64,000 bases of DNA from Hamiltosporidium tvaerminnensis (Eukaryota > Microsporidia > Dubosqiidae), in the NCBI GenBank assembly GCA_022605425.2, contig CM061248.1:1054001-1118000 (forward strand). Reading direction: 5' to 3'. The first letter of the stretch is position 1. The number at the start of each line of letters is the position of its first letter. The notes beneath the pieces were generated by a model. It ran no database searches, was not told the origin of the DNA, and saw only the letters and a program-made list of their open reading frames with translations. Made by a program: the position numbers and the translations under genes. Shown here one piece after another: positions 35,540-49,327 of this stretch.

Positions 35540-38500
35540 TGTTTTACATGTATTCATACCCTAGCTCCGCCACGGATACGACGAGTTCTGATCTGCGAGT
35601 CCCAAGCCTGGATAAGAAGGAGGGTTTTCTATAGGGTAAACATTCCTATTTCTCAAAACGTATTGCTATGAAACCAATAAATAAAAAAACGCCGAAAACA
35701 GATCAAATTAAATAAATAAAAAGAAGATTTAATTAATATCGTAACATAAAATGGGCCCAGCTTGTTAACCAGGTGCATTATCAAATCTATCTAATAAACT
35801 TGGTAAATATAAAAATAATATTATTACACTGCAAGAAATCAGATCTAAAGAAACAGGTGTAATAAAAAAAAGGAATACTTTGTGTTCAGCTGAGGTAATA
35901 AAGCAAATGTATTGGAAATAGCATTTGCCATAAAAAACAATCTAGTTGGAAATGTTTTGGAATATTAACTTATTGATAAACGATCTTGTTCGATAAGGCA
36001 CAAGGGAAACTTCTTTAAAACGAGATTTATATATTTTAATGCACCCATTAAAGATATCTACGCAAAAACAAAAGAGTTTTTTTAAAAGAATCACATATGA
36101 CTACTATAATGCCCTAAAAATGATATAGAAATTTTCAAAATTCTATTATAATGCAGAGATCGGAAATATAACGGGCAGGCTATTATTAGCAGGATACCAT
36201 CCAAATTATAAATAAAAACGGAATCAGACTAGTCGAATTTGCATTGAGTAAGACCAGTGCATATTCTAGCAGATATTCCCGCATAAATCATACATAAATA
36301 CCCATACCAATACCCAGATAGTATGATGAATACTCAAATCGATCATACATTTATCGTTTTGAGACATTTTTATAAATATCACGAGTATTACAAGCTTCGG
36401 AGGAGCAAATATAAACTAGAATACATTTTTAGTCGAAATTAAATATAACTGGGGTATAACATCCTAATAATTTCTCTAAAAAGCAGCATGGGATAGATAT
36501 AATAGTATTATATTAAGCGATATAAACTTTAGAGAAAGACATGCAAAGACTTTTTAAATACTTAAGCATCAATAGGACTTATACAGCAGCTGACATAGAT
36601 GTACCGGAACCAAGCTAAAGAAGAAGATCAAAGAAACTGCTGAGGAAGTGTTATGCTATAAAAAGCATCAGAAAATTATTATTGGTTGAATCAAGAGTGT
36701 AAAATTGCATATTCACGAATAAAGCAAGATTTAACTGGTAAACTGAATAACATATGTATAAAATAAGAGAATGGTAACGGCAAGAATCATTTCAAACCAT
36801 GTTTTAAAGAAAAAAGGAAGTAGGTGGTATACGGAGACTTCAGGAAATAGAAAGAAGGGCAAAGTGTAAGAGAATAATATGAATGTATTTTTAACTATAA
36901 ATAAATAAAAACAAGGCTTCGTAACCAAAGTCTGTATTCTAATATCAAAAGAAGGTAATATCCTAACGAAATTTAAAATAAATTCTAGCTACGTGGGCTT
37001 AATACTTTGAGAGCCTTCTAACCTGCATAGAAGAAAATATATCGGAAAGGGAAAATTATTAATAATTCAAAAAGAAAAGTATTTAAACTATCGAAGATTA
37101 AACACTCGAGGAAAGAATAACTACCATTATGAGTTTGCGAAATTTTAGAGCATCGGAAAAATATAAAATTTCTGTTTAGCTTTTAAAAGTTTCAGGGATA
37201 AATTAAGCGAAAATATACCAATTTGGTTAAAACAATATGAAGAAAATACCTGATGAATGGAATAAAGTACGGAAATACCTTTAAAAAAACCAAGGGTCAA
37301 ATATAAAATGCGACGATAATAGGGGAATATCTCTTTTAAATATTGGCTATAAAGTTCTAAGCAAAATAGTTGCAAATAAGTTATGAGATTGGCTCGGAGA
37401 ATAATCGGAGATTATAAATTTGGATTCTGTATAGAATGGTTCATAACAATTCAAATATTTATAATGGGAATTATCTTAGAAAAATGCTAAGATTTAATAT
37501 TTATAGATATCATTCTTTCTTGAATATGAACAATTTTATGATAGTATTTGTCGTAAACCCATTTTCAATGATCTTTGTGATTTATAAATTCTTATAAAAC
37601 TTATAGGAATTGTAAAATTGGTTTAGTTTATGCTAAATTGAAAAGAATTCTAGCAAAAAAAACTGTAAATAGGTAAGAAATAATCAGAGGCGTTAAACAA
37701 TAAGATACATTATCGGGTATATTAGTCCACTGTACAAAGGAAAAACTTTTTTCGTAAGCTTAAAAGATATAAAAGTGCAATTGTTTGAAATAAAACATTA
37801 TTATACATAAGATGCATTTGACCTATGTATCATTAGAAAAAAAAAGATGATATAAAATATTACTTTGGTCTAATTGAAAAAGAATCAGATTAAGCAGGAT
37901 TAGAGATTCGCAAGAGAAAAACCAAGTAGAGTCGTAATATTTTTGTAAAGTAACTTGAACAATTCTTGAAAAAAATACTTAATAGAGTTAGAAAAAGTAT
38001 AGAGCTTTATATATCAAAGCCTTTTATAGATCAAAATGACAAATGCATAGATGAAATACCGAAAAAGATGGAGCAAGCAATAAAGTATACTTTGTGATGC
38101 CACATTTGATTAAATCAATCTATAGAAGTAGAAATTAAAAACAGAATCTATATAGTACTATATTAAGACTTTTTGTTGGTATGGATCCGAGATTTTGTTG
38201 AGAACAAAAAGTGATAAAACATTTTAGACACGTAAGAAAGGAAAAATACTCCCCAAAATATTTGACCTAAAACAATAAAAAAAATGTGCGAACAATCCAA
38301 ACAAATCAAGAAATTTATGATCTCTATCCTAGAATAAAATGTCAAGGCTAAAACAAAAAGAGGAAGATTGAGAAGCCTAGAACATTTTATACTAACTTCT
38401 CTTTATCAAAATGAAAGCCAAGTATATCTGTATAAATCCAATGAAAAGTAGACAAGAATTTGCATTGGAAAAGATTAAAGATGCCGTATAAAAGGATCTG

Positions 38501-38570
38501 AGAATGCTTTATGTGCGGCAGGTGAAGGAAAAAGCGCATGAAAGAAATTAATTTTTAAAAAATGTTAAGT
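35540..38570 (+). mobile_element. decayed APE-type LINE, copy 1
   Basis: This is a degenerate non-LTR element with an apurinic-endonuclease-type N-terminus: the LQEIRS-like motif lies at about 35825-35850, preceded by a Ser-rich leader. A segment ending in frames like the endonuclease region before RT follows (about 36380-36440), then RT remnants (about 37290-37600), and a basic C-terminal part near 38340-38530. No frame is intact. The layout parallels the copy at 42265-45460. It is an RTE/CR1/Jockey-like element in the broad sense; the clade cannot be settled by eye. Confidence 0.6.
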
Positions 38571-38989
38571 AATCTTAGACTTATAAAGAGTCTTTGCTCT
38601 TGTTAATGTAGTAGTTTTTATCGCCTTGTTTTCTCTTATGCCTCTTTATACCCCGTTATTTTCTATTCATTCATCCTAAAATCCCTTTAAATAGAATATG
38701 AAGTGTTTTTTTACTTCAAATGTAATAGGGTTAAAGTTAAAAAAAAATTCTTTTGAGCTATTAATTACATTTTCTTTCTAAAAATATTCGTCGTTATATT
38801 TTTGAAAATATAACATTATTCTTTTATATTAGCATTTCCTATATAAAAACTGATATGTGTTAAAAAAAAGAAAAATAACAAAGTAAAATATAATCCGATT
38901 TTTTACGCTTTTGTAGACAGATTTTTTTTGTTTTTATTTTAAATTCTACCCTATTAGTAATAAAATTATTTGTTACGTCATTACAGGGT

Positions 38990-40300
38990 CATTATAAAGG
39001 AAATTATACGGAGCAGGCGTAATCTTTGCATTCATGTCGAAATGTTTTTTTATCAGAACCCTATCATTTATAAGAAGATTTTTATTTGATTTGAATTATT
39101 ACTTCTATGATTTTTTTTGTATTTCACAGTATATTTAGTTACTTCTGTATCTTTGGCAAATTCTTATAAGTGTCAGAAGCTGTAGTTTTTGACGTTTAAG
39201 CAAGATATCTAGATGCTTTTACCATATTATATATTTCAGTCACATTCTCTAAATCTCACTGCGTATATTCTTGATCATGGTTAATTAATGTTATATACTT
39301 CGGAACTATTCGACGACTAATACTTAATCATCATTTATTTTATAAGTCACTATATTACCAGAAAGAAAATTATCGAATCCAAGTTGACCGAAAAAAAATT
39401 TGAAATCGTGATTTACTTGTCGCACCCTGTATTGTTCTATTATAAGTCTATATGACATTATTATGAAAATCAATACCTCTTTTTTCTCGGTAACATATAA
39501 CTTTTTTGCTAAACATCTTTAAATTGTTATATTTTTAGTTCAACTCGTCCCCAAGCTTTTAAATTACGAGGTTTTTTCTGTATTATTAGCATTATGAGAG
39601 CAGTGAAATATGTTTAAAGTAATTTTATTTTAAAATACTATTATCAGATTGAATAGCTACTAAATACATAAATTTATAAATAAAAATTTTATTACATCTC
39701 TTACTGATCGTGAGTTCTTGTTTATTATCCCACAACTCCAGAGTTGCTGTGTATAAATGTCGATTAGGTTCAGAGTTCAACATTACCTATCATTTTTATT
39801 TCCGTATCTTCTATGATCTATACGAAAAATCATAAATAAGTTATATTTTTGGTAATATTGATCATATTTATTAACTGACCTTTATTAAATAAATTGAATA
39901 TACTACAGACCTCTCCGGCGTATTGCACATTCCCTTATGTTTGTTTTAGAAATCTCATAATATTTTTGTTCACATAAACTAATTTTATTAATTCAGAATG
40001 TGCTACCGAGTGTTTTGTTTAATTATACCTTTGATCATCACCTTTTCTAATTGAAAACCTACCTTAGCATTCGTTCGTGCCCTTTGAAGCAAATATCATC
40101 TACAAATATTATAAATTGATTTGACTTTCTTCTCCGAAGTCTTTTATCTTGTTTGCTTTAGTTAGCTGGATACTGCCCGATCTTAAAAAAAGTCAACAGA
40201 ATATCTTTTTTTTGCTTGTTTTGGCAAATTACAATCATTGTCATCTGGCCTACAATATTTTTTTTGCTATTAGTAAAATAAAAATAAAAAAAACTATTTA
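38990..40300 (-). mobile_element. possible decayed LTR-retrotransposon fragment
   Basis: On the minus strand a frame near 40125-40070 reads NQFIIFVDDICFKGHERM, resembling the F/Y-x-DD catalytic motif of reverse transcriptase. It is followed by remnants that could correspond to the downstream thumb/RNase H part. Stops are frequent and no other domain is certain. It could equally be an unrelated decayed element. Confidence 0.25.
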
Positions 40301-40308
40301 TTTAAAAG

Positions 40309-41020
40309 TATCACATCTTTTTAAAATAGTGGCAAGTGTTATATTTGTTTTCATGACATTAACGCAGTTCCTGGTTTAACATAAATGATGTCTACCCCAA
40401 CACTCCATCAGTAACCCCTGCGATACCTGCGTCTCAAAGCCTTTGATCTTCCAGGTGTGTAGAACCTAAATAATAGGCGAGGCAGTTGTCCGGAGTTCGT
40501 TAATGTCCGTTGCATGGAGTTTACTCGAAGGCCGAAGCCACCCTGGGCTCCCCCAAGACTATGCAGCATTTCCACTTACTCAACACTTTCGGAATTCAAT
40601 AAACTTTTAGCTAAGATATATTTCAGAGACTTACATGGAGTCCACCTAGACAGTGCAATGTCATACCAACAGGTATAACCTGCTACTTAGCTCTCCCGGT
40701 TTTAAATGGTTTTTTGTTTTGTATCTCCCAGGCGCTAAGTCTTCTAAACCGAGTGAGCAAGGCTAGGTTTCCATGCTTTTACATGGCAATTACCTACAAG
40801 TTTAGCATCGTTCTGCAATCTGGTTACATAAAAAACTAAAAATAAATTTGTAGAAAAAGTTTCTCCATTTCTTAGACCTCTTCTCCCCATAACAAGTCCC
40901 ATGGAACAACCAAAGATTTAGTGTCATTTTATTCCCATTAAAAATCCAAACAATGATCTCACACCAGTTTCACACACTCATTGCCAAGCAGAAAGTTTTT
41001 TATGTGGTTATCCTTACTCC
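40309..41020 (+). repeat. ~710-bp dispersed repeat, copy 2
   Basis: This is nearly the same sequence as 10311-11023 from the TATCACATCTTTTT end to the ATGTGGTTATCC end, differing by scattered substitutions and small indels. The GC-richer core is conserved. The high similarity between copies 30 kb apart implies that the family was active recently. Confidence 0.85.
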
Positions 41021-41024
41021 ACCA

Positions 41025-42260
41025 GTCGTTTTGATTCAATAATTATTCTTTTGTGCAAATATTGATAAGACAATACAAGTTTATTTATTAATCTGTTTCA
41101 CCCTTTTTTCTTATAATATCTTCGTATTGATATCCTAAGCTCTTTAAGAATCTATATGTAACTACAATTACACACTATAACTTTGATTTTCTAATTTTAT
41201 TTCAGCCAAGAATATAGCAATTTAGAAAGTTTTTTATTCATATCCTGAACATTTTTACGGATCTCATAGGTCTATCGTTTTTGTATTTATGATGACTTGA
41301 ACATTTAATGTATGTTTATATTTCGGATGTTAAAAAAAGAGGATTCACTTGTCTGTTCTTAACTGTTTTTTAATTTTGTATTTATATGGTGATTTCTCAA
41401 ATTTCAAATCAATGAATTTTAGTTTTTGCCAAGAAAATCCGCTTGGAACTGTTTTCCCCCAAAATATATTAATATCTAATTTAGATGAATTAGATTAATT
41501 GTATCATTTTTTTTATAATATCTAATCACAGTTCCTAAGATTATGTAGACATGGCCGAAAAAACAACTTTATGTGTTATAAATTGTTGTTAAATAGATAA
41601 ATTTTGAGAGGAGTTTGTGGAATAAAACCTTAACAATAACCAAAATATTTAAGCAGATTATAGCTTTTTAAATTATAAATAAAAGATATAAAAAAGAAGC
41701 AATGGAATCGAATGATTGATAGATATTAGGAAATAAAACAAAGATCGAATAAAAATTTAAGGATTTAAAGTTAATTCTAATATTAAACTAAAAGCGGTAA
41801 GATAAAATTTCAAGTTCAATGTAATATCTTATATTTATTTTTTATCGTTTCGGCAGATAATTCTTATTTGTATTAATTTCTGAAATACGGGTTAAAAAAC
41901 AGCCAATATTCTTAAAAACTTTGAATATATTATATTTATAGGATATATTCTGAATATTTTTTTTATTTACTTTGTCACTTAAATATTAGATATTTAAAAA
42001 AATGTAGGTGAATTTCTCAAATGAATATGAAGATAAACTACAGATAGTTGAAAAAAATATTATTAGAAAAAAATTCAATATAGTGGGTATAAAACGGTAA
42101 AAGAATCAAAAATATTTTATTACTTATAACATAATTTTAGACATAATTCAAAAATTATTAGGTAATTTATATTTCTTAAGGATTTTTTGCATTAAATCGA
42201 AAATTTTTAATATATATAACATCTTCTAAGAAAAAAGACACTTTTAAGATTCTTTATGAT
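41025..42260. other. gene-free AT-rich spacer
   Basis: No gene or repeat is recognised between the ~710-bp repeat and the second APE-type LINE. Confidence 0.5.
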
Positions 42261-42264
42261 AAAA

Positions 42265-45200
42265 ATACAATGCTAGACTTCAAATTTATAACTGCTCTGT
42301 ATTATCTTATGAATTCTGCTATGGCCACTTCCAGCCCAGATGAGAAAGAAGCAGGATTGAGTATCGGCCTAACAACCCTACCCTGTAAAATACCAACATG
42401 CTATAAAACATTTACAAAACTTGACCATAACAAGACTAAGCAAAACAAAAAACTTACCAAAAAAACAAACAAGGAAAAATTATAAAATTAAACCAAGGCA
42501 GGCGACTTGGAATGTGCAGACATTTATAAACCAGGGTTATTAAAAACATTGACATTAGAACCTAAGAACTATAAAATAGACATTACTGCGCTATAAGAGA
42601 TTCGTTAAAGAAACTGATATTCTTAAAACCGATGACCAGACAATCTATTATAGTGGGAATGAGGCCTCCCATACTCTAGGTACGGCTTTTGCTGTAAACA
42701 ACAATTTGGTGCATACCGTAAAAGATTTTAAATGAGTAAATGAAAGAATTTGCCGAATGCGTTGGAAGAAAATTATTTTAGCTTTACAATACTATGCGCA
42801 GATACTCCAACTGAAGAAACAAATGATAGTAAAAAATTCAGCTTTTACAACCTGTTAAAAAGATCATATGATAAAGCTGTAAAAAACAACCTAAAGATAG
42901 TACTCAGTGACAAGAATGCAAAGTAGAAGCCTATACGCTAATTATTGGAAAAGAGAGCTTACATAGAGACACAAACGAAAATGTGTTTCGATTAATTGAC
43001 TTCGCAACTAGAAAAAATATGATTATCTCTGGTATATGCTTTCCCCATAAAGGCATACATAAGGCAACGTGGAAATCGCTAGATAATCATACTTTCAATC
43101 AAATAGATCCTCTAATGGTAGATGCAACACACGCATCGAGTCTAAAGATGTAAGAACCTTAGAGGGGCAGATGCTATACAGATCATTACTCTGAAATCTT
43201 TAAATTCAGCCAAAGAATATGCAGAATAGGCATAGGAAAAAAAACTTTAAGCTAAGAAATTTGACTGACAAAAACTAAAAGAACAAGATATAAGAGAACT
43301 ATCTGTAAAGGTATTCAAAAGAATATAAATACTTATGAAGAGTCAGGCAGAAGTATTGATGACAAAGGTATCGAAAAGACATGGGAGAGACTAAAGAATA
43401 TAATACTAAAAAAGCAGAGGAAAATAATGGCTTATAAGAGCACGAACGCATACAGAATTTGTTTGATGATGAATGCAAAATAGAATTGCACGCAAGAAAC
43501 AAGGAGAGACATGAAATAAATGTTTAACGAGACCAACACAGCAGAACAGATTATCTTTATAAGTGCTTGATCTAAAGCGTCAAATTTATGTAGGAAAAGA
43601 AAAAGAAGATTTCATGAAGAAAAGATACGACAAAATAAAAGAAAATCATTTAAAAAGACACAGGAGAAATTTAGACAAAGATTAAAGGTGCAGAGAGGAG
43701 ATTTCCGGCTAAAAAACGTTGTGATGCAGACATTAAATTAGGAGTTAGTCACAGATTATAAAATAAATCTTTGTTCGCTTAGGACTATTTTTAAAAACTT
43801 TTAAACGAAACGATGAAGAAGGAAAAGAGGCGAGATGCCCAAATCAAAACCTAAAAACAAGATGAACGCATTCTAGCTAACAACCTATTGAAATTAACAA
43901 GGTCATTAATTTCTCAAAAAAATAACAATCACCTAGTGAGGATCGTATAAACGCAGAGATATTAAAGTATGGCGGGAAAGCGCTTTTGGAAGAAGCTTTT
44001 TCTTAATCTTAAAAGTTTGGAAACATGAAAAAATGCCTGAAGATTTAAATAAAGCCCTTATTGTGCCATTTCACAAAGAAAGCTCCAAATTTTTAAGCTC
44101 AAACTACAGAAAAATTTCTCTCCTAAATGGCACTAATAAAATACTTTCTAAAGCTATAGCAAAGCATCCTGAACCATATGTAGAAAGCAATCTCGGTAAA
44201 TACCAAACTGGCTTTGAAAAAAGAAAATCAAGAATTGACCAAATATTTAAGTAAACTGTCTTTCGAAAATTCTACGAGTATAACCAGCCCATCCGACAGT
44301 TCTTTACAGACTATAAAAAGGCATTTTATAGCGTTAATCAAAAGCTTTTTTAGAAAACATTATTAGAAACGCAGATTCCCGAGAAAATCGTAAGTCTTAT
44401 CTGAATGACCCTTAAAAATACAAAGACTAGGATTTGTTTAGCAGGAAAATTTTACAGGAATTATAAAACATCCGTGGTCTAAGACAAGGAGATGCACTTT
44501 TCTGTATGCTTTTTATTATAACGCTCTAAAAGCCATCAGAAAGGTAGGAAATTCTTCGAATAGATATCTGAATAACATAGAAACAAACTTTTTTGACATG
44601 CCGATCACATTCATATCATAGAAAAAAATATAGACGACCTTCGAATTCATTTCGGGAAAATCGAATATTAGACGAGAAAAGCAAGTCTTAGAATTCCTAT
44701 AAATAAACCAAAATACATGATGACTTAAAGGAATCAGGAAAATATTTCCACTTTATGGGCAGTTAGATAGAAAAAGCTTCGAGAGTATAGCGTTTTTTGA
44801 ATATCTAGGAGTGTTTCTAATGAAAAATAAAGACGATAGTACGAGAATAAAAGAGAGAATTGTAAGCAGGGAAATATAGAAATATTGAAAAACAAGAATC
44901 TTAAAATCCCAACTTCTACGCCGGGAAAGAAGAAACCATATAAGACAATTCTTAAGCCTATATTGATGCATGCCCGCGAAACTTTAATATTTAAAAAAAG
45001 TAATGAAGCGATACTTAGCACATGGGTACGAAAAATCTCTAGGAGAATATAAAAACCGATAAGGAACCAGAATTGACAGTGAAAATTAGTAACAACATCG
45101 AGCTTGGAGACCTATATCGAAATACAGGATGAATTACCAAAATTATAAGCACCAGACCTCGATTTCCGAGTCATCTTGAACAAATACCTGAAGTCAGAAC

Positions 45201-45460
45201 AGTAAAAAGGGTATATTTGTTTAATTCCGAAGGTAGAAGACTACCTGTCACCGCGAAACTAGATGACTAGATAATTTAAAAAAAGATCGCAGCACTTTTG
45301 TATAGACGAATGTAAATGCTAGGAACTTCTAGTAGCAGATAAAGTTTATAGTAAATGAGGCAAGAGCTCTGAATAGTCCGTAATGCCATTGCGTATGCTA
45401 GTATTCTCGTTCGATAGCCTCTAATATAGCTATACTCTAAACCTTTTAAATCTAAAAAGT
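42265..45460 (+). mobile_element. decayed APE-type LINE, copy 2
   Basis: It starts with a 71-codon frame containing MATSSPDEKEAG and ending in Lys/Thr-rich sequence. A TWNVQTF-like endonuclease start follows (about 42505-42590). After the endonuclease region come RT motifs: RKISLLNGTNKILSKAIAK and LGKYQTGF...RIDQIF (44100-44250), then an FFTDYKKAFYSVN-like block (about 44300) and GLRQGDALF (about 44480). A C-terminal basic region lies near 45130-45270. Frames are interrupted by many stops and indels. The RT signature places it among APE-type LINEs, distinct from the endonuclease-different R2/R4-like family elsewhere in the window. Confidence 0.8.
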
Positions 45461-45469
45461 AATATGAAC

Positions 45470-46232
45470 TCATTTGATGAGCGAGATAGTATTGGGAGTT
45501 CGGTAATGCTCGTCAAACGGATTATGATGTAGGTCGAAGCTACGTTAGGCTTTCCTAAGACTTAGGTGCATTTCCACTTAGTCTATGCTTTTCAACCAAC
45601 TAGACATCCGGTAAAGATATATAACAGCGAGTTACATGGAGTTCACTTAGGCGTGAAATTTTATACCTACAGGTATACGCTGTTACTAAAGGTTTTTGGC
45701 TTTATAATAGGCTTTATCTTTGTATCTCCCGGGCGCTAAATTTTCTGCCCGAATGATCAAGCTAGTTTTTCATGATTTTGATCGGCAATTACTTGAAATT
45801 TCAGTCCTGGACCAATTTTTTCTAGATTATCCTTTACATATGGTTTAAAAACAATCTACAAATGATATAAAGCTTCACTTAGATATAGGAAAGTCTTAGA
45901 TATCTTTCTGTTGATTGGTTAAGTTGACAGCCCAGCGAAAACCTTTCTTGTTTGATGGATAAAGAGAGCATTAACATGATCGAAGCCGATCCTTGGAAGT
46001 AAATTACGATATGCTCACCGCAGATCAAAGATACAAATCCTAATTTAGTGAGATAAAAATCTACGTACTGGCTTAATAAGACACAATTTCACTATTTTAT
46101 AATCTTTATCTTCCATACATTGATTCCTATGGATCAACCTATGCTTAGAATTGTTTCACCCCTAAAGATTGGAACAGAGATTTCCAGCAGTTTATCATAC
46201 ATATTGCCAAAAGATGGTTTTTAATTTGTGTA
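45470..46232 (+). repeat. diverged copy of the ~710-bp repeat with an internal insertion
   Basis: 45480-45840 aligns with the central part of the ~710-bp repeat (GAGTTCGGTAATG, CCTAAGACTTAGGTGCATTTCC, TACATGGAGTTCAC). The end at about 46090-46232 aligns with its 3' part (ATTGCCAAAAGATGG...). Between them about 200 bp is extra and contains GATTGGTTAAGTT, shared with about 18905-18950. It is an older copy than the other three. Confidence 0.65.
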
Positions 46233-46234
46233 TA

Positions 46235-49200
46235 CTGTTTTTTTCATTAATAAAATAAAAATAAGAATATCAAGTTTTAAAATTTATTTTTATGTGCGAA
46301 ATGGGTTTGTAAATTTTTAAATCATTTATAGAAATATATTTGATTATCTCATAGCATTTAATAATTCTAGTTAATATAAATTTAGTAAATATTACTTAAT
46401 CCAAATCGTTTTTTGATAATTACTCGAATGAATATAAAATCAATTTCTCGTATGACTCATACAGTTGATGTATTTGAATCTCTATACTTTAGATTTTTTC
46501 AATAGAAAATATATTTTTTTAAGTTTAATTTGTCTAGGCAAAAGGTTCTTTATATAATTTACCGAATCGTACTTCTTTGATCTTAGAATATAATTTTTTT
46601 TCGATAATAATTTTGTGCCTTTAGATTTCAAGTTTTGAATCAAACGAAAAATATTTTTGCCTAATTTTTTGTTTAATTGGATAGATTTCTATAAAATGAT
46701 TTTATATTTTTTCCAACCAACGAAATCCTTTTTCTATACGATTTAATTTCATTGTCAGTATTGAATTGTGTAAATTTATAAAATAAATTTTTAAAGTTTT
46801 CTAAAACATGAAATACCTGTTTCTCTGATTTTATATGATCGTTGTACTCTAAAATTTTTTTGAAACTATTATTTTCATGATACTTTTCATTTTTATAAGG
46901 ATAAATAATTCTTTATTTTTATTACCAAAACTAGAACTACCATATATAATAAATACATAACTACACATACATTTATGTATTTATAGTTTTATAAAATATA
47001 CTTTGATAAATTTATGATTTTATATAAAATAACATTTAAGTTAAATTAAACGTATTCTAGGTTTTATTACATTTAATGAAGTTTAAATAATTGAATAACT
47101 ATTATTTTTACAAATCCATATTCAATTTATTTTACAAGTGATTAATTATATTCTGAGAACGCAGCTGTTTTCAATTTTAGAATCATAAATAATTAAATAA
47201 TTAAATAAATCTAAAAATTAGAAATTTGTGCCTGCAAATTATACTGTAAACACAAATTTTTTTAATTAAGCATATTTTGAGTTGAATACTGTTCGATAGA
47301 TGCATTTTTACTAAATATGATGTTTTTATTTATAGAAAAATCAGAAAATATAAATGTGTATATTAAATGCATTGATTTGAATTAATTATTTTTTATATCT
47401 TTTAGAATATTTTAAAGTTTAGATATATAGATAATATTCAATTTATATAAATATAATTTTATCATTCTTATTTCTTGTTTTTAATTCTTCATACTATATC
47501 TTCATTGGTTTCTTTATTAATTATATATTTTTCAATATAAGCTTTATTATTTCAATTTCTTTTGCTAAAAAAATATTTCTTATAAAGTAATCTGCGAATT
47601 GAAAAGTAAGTTTTTAGATTTGACTAAAAGATACTGCTATATGTTTTGACTCTTTCTATGAATATTTTATTTTAAAAAAATTTAAGAAAAAAATATAGAT
47701 TTTACTCCAATTTAAAGTAATGAAAAAGTATATTATCTAATATCGGTATAATATATTTATATATTCGTATTTAAAGATTATTTTTATTTCAAAGAATTTT
47801 TTTTACAAAAATTAATACAATATATTGTTCTACGAATAAGAAAACCATTTTAAGGTTTAAGCTTAATAGGATAAGACTTAATTATATTATAGAATATTTT
47901 TTTGTTCTCTAAATTTTTTAATAAAATGAAATTCGATTGACTTACAAAAGCTCGAAAAAAACATAATCATAAAAACCACTGTAACTTACTTAAATTTATA
48001 TTCATAAATCGTAAATCGAACTCTGTTTCTATATATTACAGAAATTTTTACTATTTTATAATTTTTGATCTGATTTAAGTACAAATTAAAGAATAAAATA
48101 ATTTAAGAAATTAATTATGTTGTAATGAGAATCATTATGTTGAATAATTTGTTTAACTTATATTTTATTAATATGTATTATTAAAATTTGACTACTATTA
48201 TACTAATGAATTTGATTTTCTTGATAAATTACACTATTGGTCAAGTATAAATATAAATGATTTCAAAAACAAAGTATTTTTATCGGATTTGCTTTAATAT
48301 GAAACTAGCTATTATCAAGGAATACAAATCTAACAATTATATGCTACTAAATTCTTAGAATATATTTCATAAAAGAAGAAAAGATTTACATAGAAATTAA
48401 AGCATATATTTGTTCTTATATAACTGAATAATCTATCCTAGAAATTTATTAAATGAGCAATTAGCATCATTAAAGCAGTAGTCGCTATATTTTTGAACTA
48501 TATAAGATACTCTTTATTTACAGTTTTATTTCTCAATTACAAAAAATCGGTTATAAAATTCTATTAATAGTATTCTAGAATGTATTTGATCTTATTCGAA
48601 AAATTCTATATATTTTACGGAATTTGATATATTATTATATGATTTTTAAGAAAATATTTATAATTATTATGTTACTGATAAATATTTAGAATTTAAGCGA
48701 ATTACAGTTTTTAGAACTGTTTCAATACAAATAATTAGATCTAGAAGTTTTTAAATAAACATCGAAGATTGATAATAACTTCGAGCTTAATATTTATATA
48801 CAAATTTTTTTTAATTATATTTATATGTAAAATTAATACAGTAAAAATATTTTTTAATATAAATTCTAAAATAAAATATTAATCAAAGACAAAAAAAACG
48901 ATGATTTAATTATTTTAAAATAATAATCATTGTTTTTATAAATAATTTGAATTTTAAACAGAAATATATGTCTGCTAGTCCAAAAGTATTTAATTATATG
49001 AATATCTTCAATTTAGATATGGCTTTAGAATAATTAATTAATTTTTTTGAACCAAATAATTTATCCTATTCTTTATTATACACACAAGAATTTTGTATAC
49101 AGTATAATTGGAAGATAATAGATGACTTTTTAAAATTTTTTATTTTCTGATTACAAACTGAAATAAAATTTATTTGTCAATTAACTATATAAAGATTATT

Positions 49201-49320
49201 AAAGTTAAAAAATAATGTTGAAATAAAAAATTTGGCATGTTATTATAAAATAAAATAAGAAATTATATTTTGTATGAATTAAATTATATAATAAAAACCA
49301 AAATTTTAAAATAACATTTT
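46235..49320. other. featureless AT-rich region
   Basis: About 3 kb of very AT-rich DNA with no frame over about 60 codons, no recognised repeat and no RNA gene. Confidence 0.6.
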
Positions 49321-49327
49321 TATGAAT

